DNA of 64,000 bases from PALSA-693 sp963834725. Its GTDB lineage: Bacteria > Actinomycetota > Acidimicrobiia > Acidimicrobiales > Palsa-688. The notes under the pieces are model-generated. The model worked only from the letters and a program-made list of their open reading frames with translations. It ran no database searches and was not told the DNA's origin. Positions within the stretch are counted from its first letter, which is position 1. The number at the start of each line of letters is the position of its first letter. The position numbers were made by a program, and so were the translations under genes. Positions 20,004 through 28,668 of this stretch are shown piece after piece. The stretch spans positions 1,612,001-1,676,000 of the forward strand of contig CAWICN010000001.1 in NCBI GenBank assembly GCA_963834725.1. Direction: 5' to 3'.

Positions 20004-20297
20004 AGCCAGGCAAGCCTCGACCATGCGTCGCGAATCGAGTGAGCAAACGCGATCGACAAGGTAAGCCTTCGGAACCACCCTGAGATTGTCGAAGGAGGCT
20101 GCGCACTCGCCCGGCATGCCATCGTCAACGCCAAGGGGTACCTCGGTCGGGATGCCACGGATTGTCCGTGTAATCGGAGCAGCCAGTAGGTTTTTAAGCA
20201 CCGGAATCGCCGCTGAACGGGTCATCACCAAAAACGGGCGCCGGCCGATATCCTCGATCTCGCCCCACCAGACCTCACCGCGTCGCGGTTCGCTCAC
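19980..20297 (-). CDS. mazF: MazF/PemK-family toxin
   Basis: 105 residues. The start is set at GTG 20297, which overlaps the upstream antitoxin stop (GTGA); a TTG one codon earlier also exists. Family features: RRGEVWWGEIE at the N-terminus, RRPFLVMTRS, LLAAPITRTIRGIPTEVPL, and a final CSLDSRRMVEACLALRAVV helix. The family cleaves RNA as a dimer and is neutralised by a MazE-type partner. The toxin frame is intact. Confidence 0.9.
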   Translation of the reverse strand: MSEPRRGEVWWGEIEDIGRRPFLVMTRSAAIPVLKNLLAAPITRTIRGIPTEVPLGVDDGMPGECAASFDNLRVVPKAYLVDRVCSLDSRRMVEACLALRAVVDC

Positions 20298-20519
20298 CAA
20301 GGCTCGTCCAGGATCGCATCCCGCAGTGAGGCGACAGCGGATTCGTGTTCGGCCCGACCCGCAGGAATGCGTCGGTATCCCGCGATGACAGACCGATCGA
20401 TCGGGCGCCGTCGTTCCGAGTCCGCCACCGCCTCGAGTCCGGCGCGGACGACCGCGGCGCGGCTCTCATGAAGTGGTCCCTCATTGACACTCGGGGCTCG
20501 CGCCTGTCTGTTCAGGCAT
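20294..20519 (-). pseudogene. Ribbon-helix-helix antitoxin partner of MazF, apparently damaged
   Basis: The second half reads ESRAAVVRAGLEAVADSERRR then GYRRIP and AILDEPW, typical of RHH/MazE-like antitoxins encoded just before MazF. Upstream, ATG 20519 starts MPEQ in another frame that stops after 12 codons. The beta-strand part of the ribbon (about ten residues) and the frame between MPEQ and VNEGPLHES are missing. I infer a small deletion. Alternatively a different start, not visible by motif, may serve. Confidence 0.6.
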
Positions 20520-20924
20520 CTCTCCCAGATCTGACCTGGCGGAGCCTTGCGACCGACGCTCTGGCTGCGCGATGGTTTCATCGAGGGCGGTCGCCACCCA
20601 GGGGTATTGAGATCGGCTGAACCGGAGGGTGAGCGGGTCGTCGGCGGCATTTTGCAGCTGACGCGGGTCGGCCATTGGTGGCTGGCTAACTGATAAGCCC
20701 GGGGCTATGGCGGAACCGGGGCAACCGTGGCGGACGTTGGCACTACCGACGGGCGTCTTTCCCGAGCCCGTCCATCTGCAGGTGGCGTCTTGCTGGGCCG
20801 TGGCCGACCTCCTCTGGCTCCAGGGCGGCTCACGGACCGGGCCACGGACAGCCCAGTACATGCGGCGCCGATCGCGCCCACGTCGCCGCGCCGGACCGGG
20901 CCTGGGTGCGGCGTCGTCAGGCCG
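20520..20924. other. Intergenic stretch without a recognisable gene
   Basis: This lies between the antitoxin and glutamate dehydrogenase ends. Open frames on both strands have random-like composition and no ribosome binding sites or motifs. Confidence 0.35.
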
Positions 20925-23900
20925 TCAGGTCGCTGCCATGCCGAAAGGGCTGAGATCACGAACTTCGCGGAGGGCGACCGACAGGGTGGTGACGTCCTCG
21001 ACCCCGGACGCCTGGATGTCGTCCAGCACCGCCAGGTACCGCCCGATCTGGGCCAGGTGGCGCGCGATCCACGCGTCTACCTGCGAGCGCGCTGGTTCAT
21101 CGGCTTCGGCAGGTCGGGCCCGGTGATCCTCCAGCACCCGAGCGGTCAGCGCACCGTGATGCCGGTAGAGGTCGTCGCGCAGGGCCTGACGGGCCAGTGT
21201 TTGCCAGCGGTCGGGCCGGGGCAGGGCCGTGATCTTGTCCCTTAGCCAGTCCAGGCGGAGAAGGTCGCCGAGCAGGAAGTAGACGGCGGCTACGTGCTCG
21301 GTGGGCTGCTGCTGAGAAGAGGCGACCTCGACGATGTCGAGGCCAGAGTAGAGTTCTTTGAGGCCCGCCACCGCGAGGGCCAGGGGCTCGGGCACGTTGG
21401 CGGCCACCAGGTCGGCGGTGGTGCGCAGCAGCACGGCCCGGTCGTTGCCCTGGAGGAGGTCGGCCAAGTGGGACGCCAAGGCCGCGAGCCCCCCGAGAAG
21501 AACTCGACGGTGGGCGCGATGTCGATGGGCCAGCCCCGGTTGCGTAGCAGCCAGCGGGCGGCCCGCTCGGTCAGCTTGCGGGCCTCCAGGAATAAACCGA
21601 CCTGGGTGGCCGCGGTGGTCTGTGCCTCGGCGGCTTCCATACCGGCGTGCAGCCGGGCCATCCCGAAGGACTCCCAGGCCGCCACGTGAGCTCTGACGAT
21701 TTCCGCGGTGGGGGCTCCGGTTTCCTGGGCTAACCGGTACAGGAACGACGTGCCCGCCCGGTTGACCGTGCTGTTGGCCACGCAGGTCGAGATAATTTCC
21801 CGCCGCAGCGGGTGATCGTGGATCTGGTCGGGGAATCGCTCCCGCAGGGCGCTGGGAAAGTAGCCAGCCAGGTAGCCGCTCATGTGCGGGTCGTCGGGGA
21901 GGTCCGAGCCGCGCAGGTCCTCGTACGCGAGGATCTTGGTGTAGGCGAGCAAGACCGCGAGCTCCGGCGTCACCAGGCCCCGGCCGGTGGGGATGCGTTC
22001 CTCGATCTGTTCGTCGCTCGGCAGCCGTTCCAGCGAGCGGTCGAGCTTACCCTGCTGCTCGAGGGCGCGGATGTAGCGGGCGTGGACGTCGATCATGCTG
22101 GCCGCCTCGGCCTGGTCGTTGGCCAATGCCCGGTTTTGCTCGATATTGTCCCGTAGGACCAGGGTGGCCACTTCGTCGGTCATGCTGTTCAGGAGTTGAT
22201 TGCGCTGCTTGACCGTCAAGTCGCCGTCTGCGACCACCCGGTCGAGGAGCACCTTGATGTTGACCTCGTGGTCCGAGCAGTCCACCCCGGCCGAGTTGTC
22301 GATGGCGTCGGTGTGGATCAGGCCGCCTCCGAGGGCGTATTCGACGCGGGCTAGCTGGGTGAAGCCAAGGTTCCCGCCTTCGCCGACCACCCGGCAGCGG
22401 AGGTCGGTGGCGTCCACCCTCACCGCGTCATTGATCCGGTCACCGACGTCGCCGTGAGTCTCGGTGCTCGCCTTGACATAGGTCCCGATGCCGCCGTTCC
22501 ACAGCAGGTCGACGGGTGCCCGCAGCAGCGCCTGTATGAGCTGGGACGGCGTCACGACTGTCTCGTCGATGTCGAGCCGGTGGGCCAGCTCCGGCGAGAC
22601 GGGGATGGACTTGGCCGTACGGGGAAAAACGCCCCCGCCCGCCGAGATCAGCTTCCGGTCGTAGTCGGCCCATGACGAGCGAGGCAGCGAGAAGAGCCGG
22701 GCCCGCTCTTCAAAGCTGGCGGCCGGATCCGGGTCCGGATCGACGAACAGATCGCGGTGGTCGAACGCGCCGATCAGCTGGATACGGCGTGAAAGCAACA
22801 TGCCGTTGCCGAATACGTCGCCGGACATGTCGCCGACGCCAACCACCGTGAAGGGCACGCTCTGTACATCGATACCAAGAGCGCCAAAATGTGAGCGCAC
22901 CGACTCCCAGGCGCCCCTGGCCGTGATGCCCATGCCCTTGTGGTCATAACCCGAAGAACCGCCGGACGCGAAGGCGTCCCCCAGCCAGAACTTTCGTTCG
23001 ACGGCGATGGCGTTGGCGATATCGGAGAAGGTGGCCGTTCCTTTGTCCGCGGCCACTACCAGGTAGGGATCATCGCCGTCGTAGCAAATGGTGTCAGGCG
23101 GCCGGACGATGGCGCCGTCGACCAGGTTGTCCGTCACGTCGAGTAGGCCCCGCATGAACGTCTGATAGCAGGCGACGACCTCGGCCATCATTGCCTCACG
23201 ACCCGGTGGGGGCCCGGCAGCCGCCGGGCGGGGCCCTTTCGGCCACTTCACCACGAACCCGCCCTTGGCCCCCATAGGCACGATGACTGCGTTTTTCACA
23301 GTTTGAGCCTTCATGAGACCGAGAACCTCGGTGCGGAAGTCCTCCCGCCGGTCAGACCACCGGATGCCGCCGCGGGCCACTTTCGCGCCCCGGAGATGGA
23401 CCGCCTCGGTCCGCGGTGAGTAGACGAAAACTTCGTAGGCGGGCCGGGGCAGGGGCAAGTCGGGGCACATCGTGGGATCGAGCTTGAACGCCAGATCGTC
23501 ACAATGCCCCTGGTAGTAGTTGGTGCGCAGCATGGCCCGCACCAACTGCAAGAAGGCCCGCAGGATCCGGTCCTCGTCGAGGACCTCCACCGCCTCCAGG
23601 CTGGCTTCGATCCCGCCGATGAGCTGCGGCGCGGCGGTGTCCGCCACGGACTGGCGGGACGGATCGAAGCGGGCCTCGAAGAGTTGGACGATCTGCCGGG
23701 CGATATCAGGGTTATGCGCCAGCGTGTCCTCCATGTAAGTCTGGCTAAACGTGCTGCCGGTCTGACGGAGGTACTTGCAGATCGCCCGGAGCACCAGGAT
23801 TTCCCGCCAGTTCAGCCCGGCCAACAGCACGAGACGGTTGAAGCCGTCGTTCTCGACCGTTCCTCGCCACACCCTGGCCACCGTGTCCTCAAAGGCGACG

Positions 23901-25894
23901 CGGAATTTGTCGGAAATCCATCCGTCGTGGGTGCCGACGAAGAGTCCGAAGTCATAGATCCATACTGGCTCGGATCCATCGGGGGTCACCTGGTAAGGGT
24001 GCTCGTCCACAACTTCGACGCCCATGTTCTCCAGCACCGGCACGATGTCCGAGAGCGAGATGGCCGGGCCGCGGCGGAGTACCTTCAGCCGCAGCACGCC
24101 GTCGGGGGCTTCGAGCGGCTGATACAGGGCCACGCCCAGCTCATCCGCTTCGAGGGCGCCGATCCTGCGGATGTCGGTGATAGCCGTCCGGGGCGGACAG
24201 TCGTCTTGATAGGCGGAGGGAAACGCATGCTGATAGACCTTGCTCAAGGTCAGGCCCTCTGCCTCGCCGAAGGCGTCGACCAGCGCTTCGGCCAGGTCCT
24301 CGCTCCACGACCGGGTGGCCTCGGCCAGGCGGGCTTCAACCTCGCGCTCATCGAACGCCGGCTCGTCGTCCGTAGTGACCTCGATGACGTAGTGCAGGCG
24401 GGCCAGGACCGACTCGGAGAGATACGTGGAGTATTCGGCGTTGCCACCGCCAAGGGCGTCGCGCAGGATGAGCTCAATGCGTTGGCGGGTCTGGGTGGTG
24501 TACCGGTCCCGGGGCAGGAAGACCAGGCAGGAGAAGAACCGGTGGAAGGCGTCTCGGCGAACGAAGCAACGCACCTGCTGGCGCTCTTCGATCCCAATGA
24601 TGCCCATGGTGGTTTCGAATAGCTCGTCCGCCGATGCCTGCAGCAGCTCATCTCGGGGATAGGTCTCCAGCACGGCAATCAGGCTCTTGCCGCTGTGACT
24701 GGCCGAGGCGAAACCAGCCCGCCGGACGACCTCCTCGGCCTTGCGCCGGACCACGGGGATGTCGAAGCAGCTGCGGCTGTACGCCCGCCTGGTGAACAGA
24801 CCGAGGAAACGATGCTCACCGGTCACCTCGCCCGAGCCGTCGAATCGCCGGATGCCAACGTAATCCAGGTGGCTGGGCCGCTCGACCGTGGAACGGCGGT
24901 TGGCCTTGCTCAACACCAGCGCCTCCCGCTTTCTGGCCAGGGCCGCCGCGTAGGCGGACAGGCGCGTCGGCGCCGACGGGCCTCCGGGTCGCAGGATCCC
25001 GAGGCCGGTTTCGACCGCGGGGACGAGGAAATCTTCTCCGTCGCGGCGTTCCAGGCTGTACTGCCGGTATCCGAGGAAAATGAAATGGTCGTCGCTAAGC
25101 CACTGGAGGAACGCCCGGGACTCCTCGGCCTCATCCTGCGGCAGGCTGCCGACGCTGACCTCGCGTGTCAGTTCGTTCACCCTGGCCACCATGGCGTCGC
25201 AGTCCTCTACCGCCCGCCGCACGTCCCCGAGGACTCGCGCCAGATCAGCTCGGAGGCCGTCCAGTTGCGCACCCTCGTTGATCCGGTCGACCTCGACGTG
25301 GACAAACGCCTCTTGCAACCCGACGTCGGTGCTGGCGGCGGTGGTGCTGGCGCCGGTGGTGCTGGCGGCGGTGGTGCTGGCGGCGGTGGTGCTGGCGGCG
25401 GTGGTGCTGGCGGCGGTGGTGTTGGCGGCGTCGGGGAGCGCCGCCCGGGCCGGCGACGTGGCCGCCGGCAGCACCTCGGTCAGGCGGCCTTCTGCATCGC
25501 GACGAACCCTCAGGACCGGGTGAACGACCACGTGGATGCCCAGGCCATGACGACTCAGTTCCGTGGTGACCGAGTCGACGAGGTAGGGCATGTCGTCGGT
25601 CACGACGTCCACCACGCTGTGTGGCGACTGCCAGCCATGTTGTTCAACGTCGGGGTTGTACACCGCCAGCGCCAGCTGGCCCTGCTGGCGAATGGTCGCC
25701 AGGTGCCACTGACTCACGACCGCCCCGTAGAGGTCCTGGGTGGCCCGTCCGGCCAGTTCCTCTGCATCCACCCGGGCCAGGTAGCACCGAGCGAAATCAC
25801 CGCAGATGCCCCGTTGTGGACCCAGACGGGCGTCGACGACTTCAAGAACCCTTGCGATCAAAGCGGCCGTAGCCGCCTCGGACCGGTTCGACAT
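20925..25894 (-). CDS. gdhB: Large NAD-specific glutamate dehydrogenase (GDH-180 type), one frameshift
   Basis: The start is ATG 25894, with AGGAGG six bases before it. About 1656 residues after correction. Visible blocks: MPYLVDSVTTELSRHG near the N-terminus, KVARGGIRWSDRREDFRTEVLGLMKAQ, the catalytic region GAKGGFVVK with Lys, DKGTATFSDIAN, GGSSGYDHKGMGITARGAWESV, and the NAD site VGVGDMSGDVFGNGMLLS. Near 21490 the frame breaks in a run of six C (six G on the coding strand); a seventh base joins FFSGG to LAALASHLADLLQGNDRAVLL. It converts glutamate to 2-oxoglutarate in catabolism. A TTAAS repeat lies in the N-terminal third. Confidence 0.93.
25328..25432. repeat. 15-bp tandem repeat inside the glutamate dehydrogenase gene
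   Basis: Seven units of GGTGCTGGCGGCGGT (two slightly changed, the last more so) encode TTAAS repeats on the reverse strand, keeping the frame. The low-complexity linker lies between the N-terminal regulatory blocks. Homologues are not expected to have it, so copy number probably varies between strains. Confidence 0.85.
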
Positions 25895-26264
25895 GGCAGC
25901 CCTCCTTTGCCTTCCCCACCCTCCTTCCTGATCCAATGTCTACTCCACCGGAGGGCATGGCAGCGGAGATAACGATGAGGCAAGCTGGACCGCGTGGAAC
26001 ATGAGCCGGACCCCCGGACCCCCGGCCTCGGGGCCGAGAGTGTCGCGAGGACCGGCGAGGCAGGGTTAGGGCCGAGGCGGGACCGGCCCGGAGAGAGGTC
26101 GCCCCGCCGGACCAGCCCCGCCTGGTGCAAGCGGCTGGCTTCACCTGATGCAAGCGGCGGGCTGTGCGCCTGACGAGCTCGGCGAACATCGCCCGAAGCG
26201 GCTCCTCGTCACCGTGGAAACTCGCCACCGAACGGCAACGTTGCGTGCCTGGTCCACGTCAGGG
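25895..26264. other. Upstream region of glutamate dehydrogenase, no gene seen
   Basis: GC-rich spacer between the divergent glutamate dehydrogenase and the small-gene island. It should hold the dehydrogenase promoter. I find no convincing sites or genes. Base composition drops clearly from about 26200 onward. Confidence 0.35.
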
Positions 26265-26294
26265 TTGACCAATGTGATTCTCGCTGGTTATCTT
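26265..26294 (+). promoter_or_regulatory. Sigma-70-like promoter of the small-gene operon
   Basis: TTGACC at 26265-26270 is followed after 18 bases by TATCTT (26289-26294). This matches five of six and four of six consensus positions. It lies about 38 bases before the ATG of the 48-residue gene. Confidence 0.5.
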
Positions 26295-26331
26295 CGAACT
26301 TGGTGGCAGTGTTCCGAGAAGGGGTGATGGT

Positions 26332-26478
26332 ATGACGCATTACTTGTCGCTTGATGAGGACATTCTTATCGTCATTGACCTTGATCGCCCAGGCGGCTTT
26401 CCAACGCCGAACTTGCTTCAGCCCAGGGCGACGGCGGCAATGTTGATGCAGAGAGATTTGGGCCACGGCCGTGAGTAA
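26332..26478 (+). CDS. Small protein of unknown function (48 residues)
   Basis: ATG 26332 has GAAGGGG eleven bases upstream. The product begins MTHYLSLDEDILIVIDLDRP and continues with FPTPNLLQPRATAAMLMQRDL. I do not recognise it. It is acidic at the front with a strand-like DILIVIDLD segment. The last eight bases overlap the GTG start of the next gene, which argues for coupled translation. Codon use is less GC-biased than in the flanking genes, suggesting acquired DNA. Confidence 0.5.
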   Translation: MTHYLSLDEDILIVIDLDRPGGFPTPNLLQPRATAAMLMQRDLGHGRE

Positions 26479-26869
26479 CCGCACTCCTGAGATGCCTTCA
26501 GCGGAAGCGGTATTGGCTGGATTACGCCAAATAATGTCCAGTTACGCTCAGCGTCTGGATCAGATCGTCTCCGGACCGCCGTTCAATCCAGACCAGATGA
26601 GGTCCGCGCTTGCACTGATCCAGGACACCGACAATCAGATGTGGACTTACATCACGAATGTCGACCATACAGTACCCGGCAGTTCGACCATGCCGGAGAT
26701 CGCGGCCGCGCTGGCCTATCACCGGCAGACGTTGCAGCTAGCACGCAACATCTATCAGGGAATCCTGAATTCGCTGTCGGTCCCGGCGATCAGCCCCGTG
26801 GCGATGCCGCCGCAATCTGAAGAGGAACTCTCTGAACGCATGCGATCCCTGCTCGGCGAGCTCGAGTAA
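26471..26869 (+). CDS. Hypothetical helical protein (132 residues)
   Basis: GTG start at 26471 overlaps the preceding small gene. The sequence is mostly predicted helix (AEAVLAGLRQIMSSYAQRLDQI, AAALAYHRQTLQLARNIYQG) without signal peptide, membrane segment or Cys. I do not recognise the family. The acidic C-terminus (SEEELSERMRSLLGELE) and lack of catalytic-looking motifs suggest a structural or binding role. Third-position GC is visibly lower than in neighbouring housekeeping genes. Confidence 0.6.
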   Translation: MSNRTPEMPSAEAVLAGLRQIMSSYAQRLDQIVSGPPFNPDQMRSALALIQDTDNQMWTYITNVDHTVPGSSTMPEIAAALAYHRQTLQLARNIYQGILNSLSVPAISPVAMPPQSEEELSERMRSLLGELE

Positions 26870-26872
26870 TTC

Positions 26873-26892
26873 GTGTAGTGTCCACTGAGTGG
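26873..26892. repeat. Solitary IS630-type terminal repeat relic
   Basis: GTGTAGTGTCCACTGAGTGG combines the left terminal repeat of the intact IS630 element at 41931 (GTGTAGTGTCCAC) with the right one (TGAGTGG). No second end or transposase lies nearby and no TA flanks it. It begins three bases after the stop of the 132-residue gene. Confidence 0.6.
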
Positions 26893-26955
26893 TTTGCGTG
26901 CCAGTCGTAGCCTCCCGTACGGCTCATTCTCCTGCGAAAACGTTCGAAGTTTTGG

Positions 26956-27080
26956 CTAAGTGCTTCAGATCTCAACTACGTTGATGATCTTGCTGTTGAA
27001 GATATGCGGGCGAACAGGACATGGCGGCCCATAGGGGGAGCCGTGAGATCATCAACGTGGTTGAGATTCGAAGTACTAAG
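26956..27080. repeat. Pair of 35-bp inverted repeats, each with an internal dyad
   Basis: 26956-26990 and 27046-27080 are inverted copies matching at 30 of 35 positions, 55 bases apart. Each arm contains a palindrome TCAAC-N3-GTTGA (26972-26984 and 27052-27064, centres 80 bases apart). No gene is visible inside. They could be two operators for one regulator, the stem of an RNA, or the ends of a tiny mobile element. The Cys-rich gene starts 100 bases downstream. Confidence 0.75.
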
Positions 27081-27179
27081 GAGCGGATGGTGGTGCTGGA
27101 GGAGAACGCGCAAAATGCTTGACAAGTTTCGTCCCGCGGGTAAGCTCCCGGCTGCGAATCAACCGAAGGGGAGGAGCCC

Positions 27180-27314
27180 ATGGCACATACGAACGATGGG
27201 ACCGGGTGTTGCGTATCAGGTTGCCCTTGTACGATCTATGACCAGAGAACGGTCGGTGGCGGCGGCTCAGAGCAATGCACGTGCGGTCACAGCGAGCGCG
27301 AACATACCTGCTGA
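27180..27314 (+). CDS. Cys/His-rich small protein (44 residues), probably metal-binding
   Basis: ATG 27180 follows an excellent ribosome binding site (AGGGGAGGAG, three bases before the start). The peptide contains GCCVSGCPC, a glycine linker, then CTCGHSEREHTC: seven cysteines and three histidines in 44 residues. The spacing resembles a zinc ribbon or metallothionein-like site. No leader peptidase-type signal is seen. It converges on the other Cys-rich gene, overlapping it by 28 bases. Function is unknown. Confidence 0.65.
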   Translation: MAHTNDGTGCCVSGCPCTIYDQRTVGGGGSEQCTCGHSEREHTC

Positions 27315-27571
27315 GGCGCTGATCCCGGGTTCCCGACCACCTGGTAATCGGTGCTTCGGACCTGACTCTCCGGCTGTCCAGGAGCTGGGCCACCCGCAGA
27401 AGTCACTTTAGCGCGGGGGTTCGTGTCGGTTAGTGACCGGACGACACTTTTGGATTGGGGATGGTGCCCACAATAAGTGCAGTAGGAAGGGTACGCACTC
27501 GAGCATTCGCATTGAACGAAGGGCGTGCCCTCAGGGCAGTTGCACTCAAAACTGCTGCACTTGGCGCACAT
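27287..27571 (-). CDS. Cys-rich small protein (94 residues), zinc-ribbon-like N-terminus
   Basis: The product starts MCAKCSSFECNC and continues QCECSSAYPSYCTYCGHH: nine cysteines within the first 34 residues, then a polar tail without Cys until near the end. A TATAAT box ends eight bases before the ATG and there is no ribosome binding site, suggesting a leaderless transcript. CTYCGHH resembles CTCGH of the convergent 44-residue protein. I do not recognise the family; metal binding is inferred from the Cys spacing only. Confidence 0.55.
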   Translation of the reverse strand: MCAKCSSFECNCPEGTPFVQCECSSAYPSYCTYCGHHPQSKSVVRSLTDTNPRAKVTSAGGPAPGQPESQVRSTDYQVVGNPGSAPQQVCSRSL

Positions 27572-27579
27572 GTTGGGGG

Positions 27580-27585
27580 ATTATA
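27580..27585 (-). promoter_or_regulatory. -10 box for a leaderless transcript
   Basis: Reverse-strand TATAAT, eight bases before the ATG at 27571, places the transcription start at or within a base or two of the start codon. A good -35 element is not apparent. Confidence 0.45.
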
Positions 27586-27888
27586 GCTCCGCCGTCGATG
27601 GGCATCTTCTCCCGGGCTGCTGTCCACTTCGGGCCCCGGTCCGGCTGGCGCCGAACCAACCTCTGAGTGGGGTCACCCCCTCAAGGACAACTCCCGACTC
27701 TCCTGATGTCCCGAGCCCCGCAGCGCCCCGGTCCCTCGAACCCGACGGGGCCTCTCAGCCGGCGACCACTCGTGGCTGCGAGGGCAGCCGGCGCCTGGCG
27801 ACGTGAAGGCGACACCTCGCGCCACGGATATGGTAACGTCGGAAACCGATACTGAGGTGCGTTCCATCACGGGGGGAAGAGCACGCAG
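27586..27888. other. Spacer before the liv operon, no gene seen
   Basis: No supported coding region. It should contain the promoter of the liv operon; I cannot point to a convincing -35/-10 pair. Confidence 0.3.
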
Positions 27889-28668
27889 GTGGAAAGCGAC
27901 GCGCGACTAGTCGTAGAGGACGTAAGCGTCAGCTTCGGAGGGCTGACGGCACTGGATTCCGTGTCGTTGACCGTTGAACCCAACGCGGTCGTCGGAGTGA
28001 TCGGCCCGAACGGGGCGGGCAAGACTACTCTGTTCAACGTCATCTGCGGCTTCGTCCGCCCGGATCGCGGCCGACTGGTTTTCGGCGGCCGGGAAATGCG
28101 GCGGCACCATCCGCACGACCTCGCCCGGCTGGGGATCGCCCGGACCCTGCAGGGCGTCGGCTTGTGGCCGGGCATGACCGTTCTGGACAATGTCATGGCC
28201 GGCGGTACGGTCTCCGCGCGTGTGGACGTCGGATCCGCGTTGTTTGGCCTCTGGCGGTCGTCACGCTCCGAGGCCCGGTTGCGGGCCAAGGCGGTGGAGC
28301 TGCTGGCGCGGGTGGGTGTAGCGGACAGTGCCGGGCGACATCCGGGTGAGCTGCCCTATGGTTTCCAGAAGCGCGTCAGCATCGCCCGCGCCCTGATGGA
28401 AGACCCGGCGCTCCTGTTGCTCGACGAGCCGGCCAGCGGACTGTCCATCGCGGAGATGGACGACTTGAGAGCGTTGCTGATCGAGCTCAGGGCCCAGACG
28501 ACCGTGCTGCTGGTCGAGCACCATATGGACCTGGTGATGGAGACGTGCGAGCACCTCGTCGTCCTCAATTTCGGGAACGTCATCGCCTCGGGCACGCCCG
28601 ACGTAGTTCGGGCCAATCCAGAGGTGACCAGGGCGTATCTGGGTGAGGAGGTGCACACCGATGCTTGA
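27889..28668 (+). CDS. livG: Branched-chain amino acid-type ABC transporter ATPase (LivG)
   Basis: 259 residues from GTG 27889 with GGGGGGAAG upstream. Walker A GPNGAGKTTLFNV, a family-typical long insertion before the signature, signature LPYGFQKRVSIARALM and Walker B LLLLDEPASGLS. It powers import of branched-chain or other hydrophobic amino acids or amides with LivF, LivH, LivM and the binding protein that follow. First gene of the operon; overlaps livF by eight bases. Confidence 0.95.
   Translation: MESDARLVVEDVSVSFGGLTALDSVSLTVEPNAVVGVIGPNGAGKTTLFNVICGFVRPDRGRLVFGGREMRRHHPHDLARLGIARTLQGVGLWPGMTVLDNVMAGGTVSARVDVGSALFGLWRSSRSEARLRAKAVELLARVGVADSAGRHPGELPYGFQKRVSIARALMEDPALLLLDEPASGLSIAEMDDLRALLIELRAQTTVLLVEHHMDLVMETCEHLVVLNFGNVIASGTPDVVRANPEVTRAYLGEEVHTDA

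Noticed and set aside
20707..21245. Forward frames over the end of glutamate dehydrogenase
   Set aside because: Antisense, no ribosome binding site, Arg/Ser-rich shadow composition.
25328..25432. Short direct repeats considered as CRISPR
   Set aside because: Units are contiguous with no spacers and encode an in-frame protein repeat.
23504..25972. Two long forward open frames (372 and 425 codons)
   Set aside because: Antisense to glutamate dehydrogenase; the glycine runs come from the TTAAS repeat read backwards.
26956..27080. Inverted arms considered as an invertible promoter switch
   Set aside because: Arms are only 30/35 identical, the spacer is 55 bases and no recombinase gene is nearby; kept only as an alternative.
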